Positions 45,750-56,164 of a stretch of DNA of 64,000 bases are shown here, in pieces; within the stretch, counting starts at the first letter, position 1; every line of letters begins with the position of its first letter. Made by a program: the position numbers and the translations under genes. The DNA comes from MWEH01 sp035409945 (lineage in GTDB: Bacteria; Bacillota; Clostridia; Christensenellales; DTU072). Location: the NCBI GenBank assembly GCA_035409945.1, contig DAONQC010000004.1:148171-212170 (forward strand). Reading direction: 5' to 3'. The notes below the pieces were generated by a model. The model had not been told where the DNA came from and did no database searches. It was given only the letters and a program-made list of their open reading frames with translations.

Positions 45750-48700
45750 TTAACTTGTTAAGGTTCGACCGTAACAAGCTGGGGTTAACAGCTCACCATT
45801 TTTATAAACCAATAGATCGAGTGGCGGTAAAGGTACTGAATAACTATTTACAACCTTTATATTACCAACCAGTCCTCCTGCGGATATGCTAGCTCCAAAT
45901 GCTTTAATTTCGCCTTCTACAATTTGAGTGCTCATGTATGAAAGGCTGGAATCCGATCCTACGACGCTACCAAAAATACCACCAATTTCTAACACTCCAC
46001 CCCTTACATCCATATTTACCCGAACCGTATTTGCTATGGCTGTTCCTTTGTATGTAACACCCGCAACTCCTCCCACATATGCTGTGGCATATCCTTTCAA
46101 ATGAATGAGTACTTGTCCCTCCACGGTCACATTCCTAATATTTCCATTTCTGTTAATTTTAGCAACCGCACCGTAGATTATATCACTGCCGTCTGACACT
46201 TTTGCTGAAGTTACTGTGTCTCCATCAACTTCATACTTCTTGGTTATCGGTATATCTTCGCTACTTGCATAAACACTATAATCAACTGTCAATCCTATGT
46301 TGTACACTAGACCTGAGTTATACTCAAAAAGAGCATCCGTAAGGCCAATTATACTATGTGTTACATTGCGAAGTGAGCCCGCAACAAGTTTCTTACTAGT
46401 CCCGTTTAACGAGCCTGTAAAAGCCACTCCTGCACCAATTGGTTTATAGTCATATCTATATCTATCAGCTGCAGTTAGCTCACCATCTCCATTTAAATCG
46501 CCTATAATTATGTTTTCAACTAAAACAAAATTAGCATACATATAGTCTCCAATTTTCAATAGTTCAGGATACGTAGATATCTTAAATGGATTTTGAGCAG
46601 TACCGTTTCCACCACTGAATGGGTATAGCCCTGGTAGTAAATCTTTGACCTTCCCGCCCCTAATGGTAATACTAGAACTCTCTCCTGCAATTAAATCATA
46701 ATCTGCTACCATGTCCCCAACTATGTTAGAGCCTGTATACGACACCGCGGTTCCAGCTGCTAGCCTTCCGTTAGTATAAATATTATCCTTGATACTATAT
46801 AATCCTGTTGCAGCAACATTTGCACCCATTAAATTAGCAGAAACCCTACCTACTGTTCCTTGTTTACCAAACGAAATATTGGATGTAGAAATTGAGATCA
46901 ATGTATTTAAAACACTAGCACCCTGTGCTTGAGCAACTACTCCGCCTGCTATAGCATAGTCTGGTCCATTTATAACCACACTCGCTAAACTTATAATATC
47001 TTTTGCGGTACTTGAATTGAGTACACCTATTACTCCGCCTGCTATCATAGATGCGCCATCTACGTTTATTGAAGTTACCTCTATGTGTCCACTCACTATG
47101 ACATTTTCTATACTAGCTCCGTTTAGTGCAAATCCCGTTAATATACCTGCTCTAACTTCACTTAACTCTGTACTTATATTGATTTCTGCAGTTATGAGCT
47201 TTAGATTGCTTATCTTGCCCACTAACACAGCAAATAATCCAATATTTTTATCACTACTTTCAAGTATTTTTATATTTGCAATAGATTTACCATTCCCGTT
47301 ATATTCGCCTGAGAAAGGTATGTCTCTAGCATATGAAGAGGCAATTGATTCTCTAATTACTATATTCTCGCTTTGTTGGTAAATAGCCCATGGAATCCTG
47401 TTAATCAACTCTAATTTATTATCTTTGTCGATTATGAATGGTGCCTCTACAGTCCCCTGTCCAGAAACAAAAAGTCCTGCCGCTTTACTCATTGCCCTAC
47501 TGTCTACTAGTTGTCCTAATGTTTTGGGATTGTCCTCACTGACAATAACTGGCTCTATAGCATTTCTAAAGTATGTAGCACTCTTTTTCACCATATTAAC
47601 AGCAGTAAAACCTGCTATATTTGCCATTGGCACATCATCAAGCGGCATGCCTTCTACTGCCAACACTTTTTCAAGATACAAGTTATCTTTAATCACTGGT
47701 GGATCGGTATTGGGAGGTAGATTCCATACAATTGGTGTAGAATGCCCTACAATATTTCCAACTGCTATAACATTATCTAACTCTAAAATACCATCATATA
47801 ACACACTGTCCCTGACAGAAATCATACTAGCAGAATAAACGGCTTCTACATATGAATTAGAAGTCAAAGAGCCTACGGCGCCACCTACCATACCAGTTGC
47901 ATCTGTAATTAAAATTGTCACATCAGCATAACTTTCTGCCACTAGTGAAGAGTCTGCCTGCCCAACTAGAGGACCGAAATTGTTTGCACCAGTTATTGTA
48001 ACTTTCCCATATGCAAAGCAGTTTTTAATCGTGGCATTATTGGTAATAGTAGCGGCTATCATCCCCACATTTTTAGACGTGGATGTACTGTTAATTCTCA
48101 TATCCATTGATACACCTAGGTTTTCTATTACTCCACCTTCCACAGTATGAAACAGTCCATACGTGGCGTTAACATTCATAGTATCAATTATGGAAATTAT
48201 ATAACCTGAGCCATCGTAGTGCCCTTTAAATGCTCCAAAATCATCATCATTTGGTTTGCATATAGGAGGCATATTCCTAGCTACTTGGAAAGAAGATGTT
48301 TGCTTAAAGTACGCATTTAATCTATTTTCTCCTAAAAATGCATATGGATCTAAAGATTCATAGCTAGACTCGTAATGCATATATGTTGAAATGCTTTCAA
48401 AGTCTCTTTGGCTATAAACATTATGTGGACTTTCTTTTGTCCCTTCGCCTTCAAAGTAAACAACAGTCAAGTCAACACTATCATTTTGAACTATTAAGTC
48501 TAAATTTTGATTTCTAAACTTAATACTCACTGGATATACACCTAATTCTGTAGGCAATAATGATGTCTGGCTTCCGTTTATAGTATATTTAACATCTAGT
48601 CCTATTTGACTCTCACTAAGCTCGGTATCACTACTTAATATACCAAATACCGAATTAAAATTCTCATCGCTTGGCGTAAAACCAATAGCACTAACTGGTC

Positions 48701-51700
48701 CAAGTTGTTTATATTGTTTTAGTCCGTCATATATGATTTCTACATTTTTATATAACTGCACCTTCCAAATTACATGGTTTCCACCAGCAGCAGGCATCAT
48801 CATTCCATATGTATCAAATGCACTGGTTATACCTTGCGGTGACACTCTATAACTTCCAGTCTCTCCAACTGTCTCGTATATGCTCTTAATTTTGTATGTA
48901 GGCGCAGCTGTTACAGAAATTGTGGGTTCCGCTCCTCGTAAGTATGTATAGTTGGTTCCGCTAGTTGAGGATAAAAACAAATACTGTTCATTTGGCATAG
49001 GATCTTCTACCTCTCCAACATATGCCTCTATCGTGTATGTATACTGAGTTGTGTCTATGGGTATATATTTCTCCACACTTGCAGCTTCTATACCAGACTT
49101 ACCTACAACAGTAAATTTATAGTCATAATCAGTACCACCTAATATTCCATTTGCATTTAGTGAAAAATTATAACTGTTTAAATTAACCACCTCCGACCAG
49201 CCATCTCCACTTCCGTGAATCTTGTAATAGTATCTTGCGACTAAACCATTTAACTCGTAGTTTGGATGAGGTGTAACTGTCATCGAAATACTAACATCTT
49301 GGGTATACCACCCCGCATATGTGCCACTTGATAAAGGTGTGGTATTTATATTTAATGTGAACTCAGGAGTTATCTTGTCTATGTTAGCAAGATATATGTC
49401 ACTGATTCCCTCTTTACCTGTTTCATTTTTGACTTTTACCCTAAATTTCGATGTGGCATAGGTTGCATGTGAAAATAGATGAAACGCATCTTCGTTATTT
49501 CCTATACTTACATATGCACCCCAGCTAGATCCAGCGTATGTGGATATACTAACGTCATTTATTGGAGAAGGTCCTTTATTGAAAATATTGGCCTTGATTT
49601 TAATGTTTTCGTTGGACCAGTTGTCACTTGGAACCTCAGTGCCACTAGTTTCTTTATATCCCATAACAGTCAAGCCAATCATATTTCTATCGATTTTAAT
49701 TGCTAATGGATCTTCTACTGCCTCGACTTTAACTCCACCTACAATTCTATTTGAAATAACCTTAAAATAGAACTTTTCAGCACGCGTTGTTCTAAGTTCC
49801 ATTCCTAAAGAATATGTATAATCCTTACTCCCCGGATTATATACAACATCAGTTCTAACTATTTCTTCGTCAAGGAGAGTCCAAGCGGATAAAGCACCAC
49901 CAGCTAGAGGCTCTGTGGCATAAAACACCGCACCAAAGCTGGGGCCAATAACCCCCGTGATGCTTATATTTATGACACCATCTACCCATATGGTACCTGT
50001 ATATTCACTATTAATAACTGTTCCTTGCGTATAAGTCGCAGATACCCCTATAGTGGGATTTACATTATCTTTTTTAACCCAATATATGGCATCATCTGTT
50101 GTGTTAGGAACTTTAAAGACTGATGCATATCCCGCACCCGTTTTCACTCTAAACTTGTAACCGTTGTACTGAGCTTCTTTCATTGAAACAGAATATGTTA
50201 AATCAGTAGGTGGCGATAAGGCTTGTAAAACTCCTTCTATACTAATTTCAGTCGCCCAGGTTTCTCCACCGTCTATACTCATTTCTACACTTCCGCCCGA
50301 TGGCCCAAAACTCGAGCCTCCTTGGCTAAATGCAATGGTAATATTAAATGACACCATTTCATCAACTGGTAACCATAATGATTCTGAATACTCAAGTTGA
50401 GACGGGTCACCATTTGTCTTAGTAACTATAGAAGCGATTTCCGATATGAAAACATTGGAAGTAAAGTCTATTTTGGGGAAAACACTAAATGTCGCTTTAT
50501 GCCCCGCATTATCTTCACAATAGACACCATATTTCAACCCATGGCTTGTTAACTCTATAACGTATTCACCCGCAATTGTTGCTGGAAGTGTCATAGGAGT
50601 ACCAGTAATATTTGCAGGATTTCCTTTAAGTTCATCTTCGATTTCACTATCTAATTTAGTATATGGATAAGAATATAATCTTATAGAAGTCTGCTTTACA
50701 CCAGAGCCTTTCGGGTCAGAAAACTTAAATCTCCAAGTGGCATTATCTCTGGACCATACAGTTGTTAAATCTACTTCATTTCTATTTACTATAAATCTTT
50801 GGTTTAACAAAGGTGCATTTAGATCAATCCGAACATCATGTGCGAAAGGGTCTCCATCATCTGCACCGCCATCTGCAGTTAAATATGTATATCTACTTCC
50901 ACCAGTTACAAGTCTATAATAATATTTTTGGTACTGTTCTTCTTGATAGAACAGTCTGACATTAAATTCACCTTCAGTGGCCAAGTTCTCTGGTACTAAA
51001 TTCAGCGACATGTTAGCCCAGGTCGTTTTATCTTTTGACTGTTGTAAAACCGTACCACTTGCAGTTGCTGTAATGGTAAACTCTACTCTTACCCACGGCT
51101 CCGTATCTTCTTCAGTAACATAAACGTGTTGATTTAAGTAATCGTATAAATTATTATTATCCCCTTCACCAGGTAGTTCAGTAGCGTCGTCTGGATTGCC
51201 ACCCCCTATATACATTTGAAGGGATATATTGGGAGTCCCAAGATCAACTTTTATAGAAAATCTATGAGTTTTTTCATTACCTGCAATATCAGTAACGGTA
51301 ATGGTATGTTCCGTACATTTTGTTACTAAGTGCTGGTAAATATTGTCATTTGCTTCTAGCTGTACATTCTGTACACCATCATTTATGACAACAGTATAGA
51401 TACCTGAATTAAACGATGGGTGCAAATTATCAAAAGACTTAAATTGCACATTCACCGCACTGCCTGTCCAAGCTGAACCTTGATAAGGAGTGAGATCTGT
51501 AAGCATTTCTATAGTAGGCTTTGTTACATCAATTTTTACAACATATGGTAACTCAACAAAGCTCCCCGCTCCGTTTGATACCCTCAGTGTAAAATTATCT
51601 TGTCTTCCGTTTCCGGGGTTGATATATAATGTACTGCTTGCGACGAATAGGTTTGATTCGGTATCATAACTGCCTGAATCAAATTCTATACTTTCATCCC

Positions 51701-54700
51701 ATCGTTGATATGGTCCAGCACCTACTTTATACTCAAACTTCATTCCGCTAGGGCCGGTACTAGCTGAAGCTATAATTGCTTGCTCTCCTGTTGCCCACAC
51801 ATTTGATTGATAACTACTTTCATCTATATTTATTGTAACTGGGTTTAAATCGACGTTGTAATGAAGGTTTCTAAAAGTGGAATTTCCCGCCCTATCCGTC
51901 ACTGTAATGGTATATATACCACTATCATTAATTACCCCTTCACAAGTCCAGTCTGTATTTTGTGATTGTGGAGTTCTAACCAATTCACCCTGTCCATTCC
52001 ATACAATTCCAGAAACAAGCATCCCCGAAGGGTCAGCTACAGCGCCTGCGCCCACTCTGTCTCTCACCGTACATAAAAACGTGACTGCTGTGTTTTGCCA
52101 TCCGTTTTGGTTAGGATTTTCCGTATCGTAGGTTATAATAATTTCTGGCTCAGTTTTATCTATATGTGTGGGGAAGGCTTTGTCTACCTCATCTACTTTA
52201 TAAATAGACTTTTTGTTTACCCCGTTAGTAATTTGTACATATACGCCTTGACTTACTTCATACTCTACATTGACTTCTGTCCTTAAATATCCAGCATCTG
52301 TTGATCGTGTTATCTTTGGGTCATCTCCAGCGTTAAGTCCAGGCATATTAAAAACTTTTAAGTTAGTCTTTCCAGCATTCAGTATTTGGATAGTTGCGCC
52401 ACTTCCTCCATAATTTGCATACACTCTAAAGTACACTGTTTCCTTCGTTGGTTCGCCATTGTATTGAGTCCAAGTACCGTTTACATATATGCCTTGCTCA
52501 ACATTCGTAATCGAAGGAACAAATGTATCTATTTTGCAAGTTATAGGAGTTGATATCCCTACTCTCTTGTATGTTGTTCCACCACCACCCAAAGCTGCAC
52601 CGTAAGTTATATCTTCCCCACCTTCCCCAACAGCCATGAACGTATATGTTATGACGCTTGAACTTCCAAGATTGTCCTCCTCTGCATCAGGCAATTTGAG
52701 TGTATAATTGAGGATACACCCTGCCGTTTGAGTAACAGGTAAATCAATTGGATTCCAAACAACATAGTCTGCACCACCTGCAGAATGAAAATTAGTAGAG
52801 TAATAATATTTTTCGACACTATTTTTAACCGTTCCTACTGATGTCAGCCTATACCTTAGAGAATCTCCCCAGTTAATGTTCGAGTTATAATTGCCATACT
52901 CCTGCCTTATTGTAGTTACATTAGTGGAAGTAATTTTTAATGTGAGAGTTCTTGTGCCAACAATGTGTGGTCCACTTAACACTTCATCAACGTTACGAAT
53001 TTTATATCTTAACTGATAAGTTCCAATATTAATGGGTGCTTCGGTTTGCCAACTTTCTCCCACTTTATACTCAACTTGATACCAGTCAAATCTATAAAAA
53101 GCCGTGTCTCCTGGATTAAACATAGGATTAAACACCATGCGCGATCCTGTAAATCGATTTTCTTTAGTATCTGTTTCTAAGTCGGTAGCAGACAAATCTT
53201 CCAAAAAGATGGCTTGAAAACTGCCCGTAGTTATTAAATCTCTAGTTTCTTTACTGTTCGCTGTCCATTCTGGTAAATAATAATCAAATTGACACCCTTC
53301 GTTTGTAGGATCAAATGTTGAGCCGCCTGCGGTTAAATAGTTATAATCGTACCCACCTTCACTATTACTTGCCCCATATCTTAAACCTAAGAATAAGAAG
53401 CGAGATGGGTTTGCTGGTTCAGTAGTAACTCGCAACGAGACCTTTATTGCTTCTTTAGTAATTGTGCCTGGATTATTATTTATCACTCCAGCGTCAACCT
53501 CGGTTACAATACTTTTTGTGATAACTAGTTTCCGTAAATTCCCATCCACATTGACACTGTCGTTAGTCATCTTGTCTTGGACAATTAGTGTTACCTTATT
53601 CCAAGCTACCGCATAATTTAATTCGTAATCAGCTGATGGAGTAAATCTATAATATAAGTCTGTTCCATTTTCACTTATATCTAGAAGTTTGGTTAAATCA
53701 CGAAGAGCGGCTGCGGCTGAAGTTGCAGGCGTTATAACTGACTGTCCTCCCACTATTTCTTCTTCTGGTTTTTCTATCAAAGCCCAAGTTCCAGAGACAT
53801 TCGTACCAGTAATACCATGTTTTGCAGTTACGCTAAATGTTAAATCAGCAAGCGCGTCGCCAAAATATAACTGATAGGGTTGTTGACCTAGATTGGGAGT
53901 AAGCGTGGGTATATGTTTATTAATCGAAAAGGCTTTTGTAAAAGTTCCTGCCTTATCACCACTCATTCCCTCCGGTAACTTAAAAAACATTTCAAACTTA
54001 TACTGGTATGTTCCTGCATTTCTCGGTCTAACCGTAGGGTTATCATAAGTATTTCCTGCAGTATCCTGTCCCGTATATGCATGAGTATAATTGCAGAGTT
54101 GCTCAAACGCAGCTGCAGAAACACCTGGGCCTCGAGGTTCTCCATCGTAATTGAAACTACCCAAGTTTGTACTGACTATAAAATTACTAAATGTTGCTTT
54201 ATATGTGTAATTTGTCGCGGCAGGTATACTTGATGGTGCTAACATGTCAATTTGTAATGCTTTTACAGCAATATTATTTTCTAGCCAGCCATTGAAATAC
54301 GACACATCGTCTTGTGGTACTGCGGTCAATAAAACCACATCACCATACGTAAAGGTAAGTTGCTGATCTGTACTATATGTTTCTGTTTCCTCTCCCTTTT
54401 TAACCGAAACCTGCCCTGGGCCTTCGATGTCTAGAGTCACATTCAAATCATCAAATGAAAATTGTACTTTTATGCTCGTTAGTAAACATTCTAAAGCTGT
54501 CTCAGCTACGATTTCCCCTACTCCGCCTCCTGGTGTTTCAGCATGGTGAACTGCATTTGCTACTATGTCAATAGTCAAACTATCGTCAGTTGGGGTCAGC
54601 GCTAAAAAGCCTTCACTTATAGAATCATCTGCAAACGTACCATCAGCAGTATATTGCTTACTACTTTGGGCAATGCCACCACCTAATGTATATGTAACAC

Positions 54701-55175
54701 GCTTATAAACATTTTGGGTGCCTTGACGAGGTGGGGTAGCAGTATCAAACTTATTTGAACCTGTGATAAACACCTTAGCTTTTAATCTGCCACTTTGAGC
54801 AGCCTGAACCATGGTAGGATTATTGATTTCTATTTTGATTGTTCTATCAACAACAGCATGTGCAATTCTTGTAGTTGCACCCATACCATAAGCTTTACTA
54901 TATGCCTTCAAAGTCGAAGTAGCACCAGTAGATTGCGAGAGAGTAGAATAACTTGTAATTTGTCCATTAGTAACCGTGGTTCCGTCTGTGTTTTGGATAA
55001 AACCCTCTGCTGCTTCTGCAATTAAAGCTTCATCTAGTGCATTTTCTTCAAACATCTCGTTAAAAACAACAAGCCTCTGCCCTGCTATGACGAACGAAAA
55101 GCAAATAATAGCAAAAAACAAAGTAGCTATTAATACTAGATTTAATTTTTTCACAGTCTTCTTGTTTATCATCAT
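45750..55175 (-). CDS. Giant Ig-like/GLUG surface protein 2 (3141 residues), no C-terminal anchor
   Basis: A signal-like helix lies at about residues 12-31. An InlB-like segment (YFNGWLENN, about 290) and an MBG-like domain (FNYDGEPRGPGV, about 339) follow. From about 1000 to 2060 there are some ten Ig-like repeats with starts such as DKTEPEIIITYD and DVTKPTIEML, SGIYT..V.D turns and TDRAGN or TDIAGN ends. The C-terminal third (about 2245-3141) has three openings of the type GxGTxxxPFxI, each followed by GLUG-like beta-helix strands (GLFHTVEGGVIENLGV, IAGGVIGVL). A Ca-binding dockerin-like loop, DLNGDGELTAADRYRYDY, sits inside it (about 2890). No TM or LPXTG motif ends the protein. It could be secreted or held by calcium-dependent or beta-helix contacts. 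Likely a partner of giant protein 1. Confidence 0.85.
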   Translation of the reverse strand: MMINKKTVKKLNLVLIATLFFAIICFSFVIAGQRLVVFNEMFEENALDEALIAEAAEGFIQNTDGTTVTNGQITSYSTLSQSTGATSTLKAYSKAYGMGATTRIAHAVVDRTIKIEINNPTMVQAAQSGRLKAKVFITGSNKFDTATPPRQGTQNVYKRVTYTLGGGIAQSSKQYTADGTFADDSISEGFLALTPTDDSLTIDIVANAVHHAETPGGGVGEIVAETALECLLTSIKVQFSFDDLNVTLDIEGPGQVSVKKGEETETYSTDQQLTFTYGDVVLLTAVPQDDVSYFNGWLENNIAVKALQIDMLAPSSIPAATNYTYKATFSNFIVSTNLGSFNYDGEPRGPGVSAAAFEQLCNYTHAYTGQDTAGNTYDNPTVRPRNAGTYQYKFEMFFKLPEGMSGDKAGTFTKAFSINKHIPTLTPNLGQQPYQLYFGDALADLTFSVTAKHGITGTNVSGTWALIEKPEEEIVGGQSVITPATSAAAALRDLTKLLDISENGTDLYYRFTPSADYELNYAVAWNKVTLIVQDKMTNDSVNVDGNLRKLVITKSIVTEVDAGVINNNPGTITKEAIKVSLRVTTEPANPSRFLFLGLRYGASNSEGGYDYNYLTAGGSTFDPTNEGCQFDYYLPEWTANSKETRDLITTGSFQAIFLEDLSATDLETDTKENRFTGSRMVFNPMFNPGDTAFYRFDWYQVEYKVGESWQTEAPINIGTYQLRYKIRNVDEVLSGPHIVGTRTLTLKITSTNVTTIRQEYGNYNSNINWGDSLRYRLTSVGTVKNSVEKYYYSTNFHSAGGADYVVWNPIDLPVTQTAGCILNYTLKLPDAEEDNLGSSSVITYTFMAVGEGGEDITYGAALGGGGTTYKRVGISTPITCKIDTFVPSITNVEQGIYVNGTWTQYNGEPTKETVYFRVYANYGGSGATIQILNAGKTNLKVFNMPGLNAGDDPKITRSTDAGYLRTEVNVEYEVSQGVYVQITNGVNKKSIYKVDEVDKAFPTHIDKTEPEIIITYDTENPNQNGWQNTAVTFLCTVRDRVGAGAVADPSGMLVSGIVWNGQGELVRTPQSQNTDWTCEGVINDSGIYTITVTDRAGNSTFRNLHYNVDLNPVTINIDESSYQSNVWATGEQAIIASASTGPSGMKFEYKVGAGPYQRWDESIEFDSGSYDTESNLFVASSTLYINPGNGRQDNFTLRVSNGAGSFVELPYVVKIDVTKPTIEMLTDLTPYQGSAWTGSAVNVQFKSFDNLHPSFNSGIYTVVINDGVQNVQLEANDNIYQHLVTKCTEHTITVTDIAGNEKTHRFSIKVDLGTPNISLQMYIGGGNPDDATELPGEGDNNNLYDYLNQHVYVTEEDTEPWVRVEFTITATASGTVLQQSKDKTTWANMSLNLVPENLATEGEFNVRLFYQEEQYQKYYYRLVTGGSRYTYLTADGGADDGDPFAHDVRIDLNAPLLNQRFIVNRNEVDLTTVWSRDNATWRFKFSDPKGSGVKQTSIRLYSYPYTKLDSEIEDELKGNPANITGTPMTLPATIAGEYVIELTSHGLKYGVYCEDNAGHKATFSVFPKIDFTSNVFISEIASIVTKTNGDPSQLEYSESLWLPVDEMVSFNITIAFSQGGSSFGPSGGSVEMSIDGGETWATEISIEGVLQALSPPTDLTYSVSMKEAQYNGYKFRVKTGAGYASVFKVPNTTDDAIYWVKKDNVNPTIGVSATYTQGTVINSEYTGTIWVDGVINISITGVIGPSFGAVFYATEPLAGGALSAWTLLDEEIVRTDVVYNPGSKDYTYSLGMELRTTRAEKFYFKVISNRIVGGVKVEAVEDPLAIKIDRNMIGLTVMGYKETSGTEVPSDNWSNENIKIKANIFNKGPSPINDVSISTYAGSSWGAYVSIGNNEDAFHLFSHATYATSKFRVKVKNETGKEGISDIYLANIDKITPEFTLNINTTPLSSGTYAGWYTQDVSISMTVTPHPNYELNGLVARYYYKIHGSGDGWSEVVNLNSYNFSLNANGILGGTDYDYKFTVVGKSGIEAASVEKYIPIDTTQYTYTIEAYVGEVEDPMPNEQYLFLSSTSGTNYTYLRGAEPTISVTAAPTYKIKSIYETVGETGSYRVSPQGITSAFDTYGMMMPAAGGNHVIWKVQLYKNVEIIYDGLKQYKQLGPVSAIGFTPSDENFNSVFGILSSDTELSESQIGLDVKYTINGSQTSLLPTELGVYPVSIKFRNQNLDLIVQNDSVDLTVVYFEGEGTKESPHNVYSQRDFESISTYMHYESSYESLDPYAFLGENRLNAYFKQTSSFQVARNMPPICKPNDDDFGAFKGHYDGSGYIISIIDTMNVNATYGLFHTVEGGVIENLGVSMDMRINSTSTSKNVGMIAATITNNATIKNCFAYGKVTITGANNFGPLVGQADSSLVAESYADVTILITDATGMVGGAVGSLTSNSYVEAVYSASMISVRDSVLYDGILELDNVIAVGNIVGHSTPIVWNLPPNTDPPVIKDNLYLEKVLAVEGMPLDDVPMANIAGFTAVNMVKKSATYFRNAIEPVIVSEDNPKTLGQLVDSRAMSKAAGLFVSGQGTVEAPFIIDKDNKLELINRIPWAIYQQSENIVIRESIASSYARDIPFSGEYNGNGKSIANIKILESSDKNIGLFAVLVGKISNLKLITAEINISTELSEVRAGILTGFALNGASIENVIVSGHIEVTSINVDGASMIAGGVIGVLNSSTAKDIISLASVVINGPDYAIAGGVVAQAQGASVLNTLISISTSNISFGKQGTVGRVSANLMGANVAATGLYSIKDNIYTNGRLAAGTAVSYTGSNIVGDMVADYDLIAGESSSITIRGGKVKDLLPGLYPFSGGNGTAQNPFKISTYPELLKIGDYMYANFVLVENIIIGDLNGDGELTAADRYRYDYKPIGAGVAFTGSLNGTSKKLVAGSLRNVTHSIIGLTDALFEYNSGLVYNIGLTVDYSVYASSEDIPITKKYEVDGDTVTSAKVSDGSDIIYGAVAKINRNGNIRNVTVEGQVLIHLKGYATAYVGGVAGVTYKGTAIANTVRVNMDVRGGVLEIGGIFGSVVGSDSSLSYMSTQIVEGEIKAFGASISAGGLVGNIKVVNSYSVPLPPLDLLVYKNGELLTPACYGRTLTS

Positions 55176-55251
55176 ATCCTCATACAGTTAAGGTTTTGTT
55201 ACCTAGCGACAATGTTTTATCGGGCACACAGAAACCACGCGCGCTCTCGCG

Positions 55252-55282
55252 ATTATAGTATTATTAATATATCATGCGCGCG
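55252..55282 (-). promoter_or_regulatory. Promoter and GC-rich box of giant protein 2 gene
   Basis: On the minus strand, TATAAT (55252-55257) has no good -35; the nine-base box CGCGCGCAT (55274-55282) lies exactly where the -35 should be. A second CGCGCG-like run follows the -10 (about 55237-55244). This suggests an activator-dependent promoter (inference). Confidence 0.5.
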
Positions 55283-55310
55283 AATTATATGCAATATTAG
55301 AACTTAATTT

Positions 55311-55600
55311 TCACCAATGTTTCACCTCAAGTTATGAAAATTGTTCCTAAATCTTTTCTGTTAAGCTGCAAGTAAACATCTATATGAATCAACCTGCAGT
55401 CAATACCACACTTTACATTTTAACCAAGCCCTCACCGCAAATTATAAAGTTTTTGCCCTGATATTTTCCATGAAACGATAAGTGAACACCTCTAAAACAA
55501 CCTGTATGCCGTGTCATAATTTACATTTTGCCAACACTTCACCACAAATTGTAAAGTTTTTGATTTAAACTATGAGTGTATGAAAGAGGCGCTTTACGAT
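55311..55600. repeat. Three diverged tandem copies of about 115 bp
   Basis: The motif TCACCnCAAnTTnTnAAnnTT begins at about 55320, 55431 and 55549. Copies one and two continue with AAGT(A/G)AACA and end with TTTACATTTT. They fill the gap between secG and giant protein 2 (506 bp), together with the giant gene's promoter. Confidence 0.65.
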
Positions 55601-55621
55601 TTCATTAGAGGCTAAAGAGCA

Positions 55622-55648
55622 TAAAAAAAGGCTATTTTTACGTAGCCT
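55622..55648 (-). terminator. Terminator of secG
   Basis: On the minus strand, stem AGGCTA (55643-55648) / TAGCCT (55629-55634) followed by seven Ts. Confidence 0.85.
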
Positions 55649-55681
55649 CATGTATTAATGTATTGAATTGAATAATTTATA

Positions 55682-55948
55682 TTATAGTGCGTTCTTTAGA
55701 AGATAAAATACAAAGAACAAGATTGATACAATAAGCATTGCAATAGATATAAAGATGGTTATTCTCTTGAATTTTGCATCCATCGTTTTAGCTTTATTCT
55801 TACCAAAAAATGACTCAGCAGCACCAGTTATTGCACCTAAGTTGGCTTGCTGACCAGACTGTAGTGAAACTATAATTATCATTCCAATTGATAAAAGCAC
55901 CATTATTGACATGCATGCTATCATCAATCCAACATATACCTCATACAT
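55682..55948 (-). CDS. secG: Preprotein translocase subunit SecG
   Basis: An 88-residue protein with two membrane helices separated by the conserved cytoplasmic loop VSLQSGQQANLGAITGAAESFFGKNKAKTMDAKFKR (shown here by its ends: LQSG, AESFFGKNK, DAKFKR). The pattern is diagnostic of SecG, which assists SecYEG-mediated export. The N-terminus is slightly longer than usual. GGAG lies ahead of the ATG and a terminator follows. Its position beside two giant secreted proteins is probably incidental. Confidence 0.95.
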   Translation of the reverse strand: MYEVYVGLMIACMSIMVLLSIGMIIIVSLQSGQQANLGAITGAAESFFGKNKAKTMDAKFKRITIFISIAMLIVSILFFVFYLLKNAL

Positions 55949-56164
55949 CGCATTACGCTCCTATTATTTTAAAATGCTTAAACATTATAACACGCACATA
56001 AAACCTTATCAAGTAAAATTTTAGCAGTTAACCCACGACTCAAGTCGCAAGGTAAAACGGTGAAAATATAAGGTTCATAACGTGTAAGGTAGATTAAACT
56101 ATATATGTTTTCTCTGTTACTCTGTTTTTGTTATTTGCTTCTCCATCTTGTATCTAACGCATTA

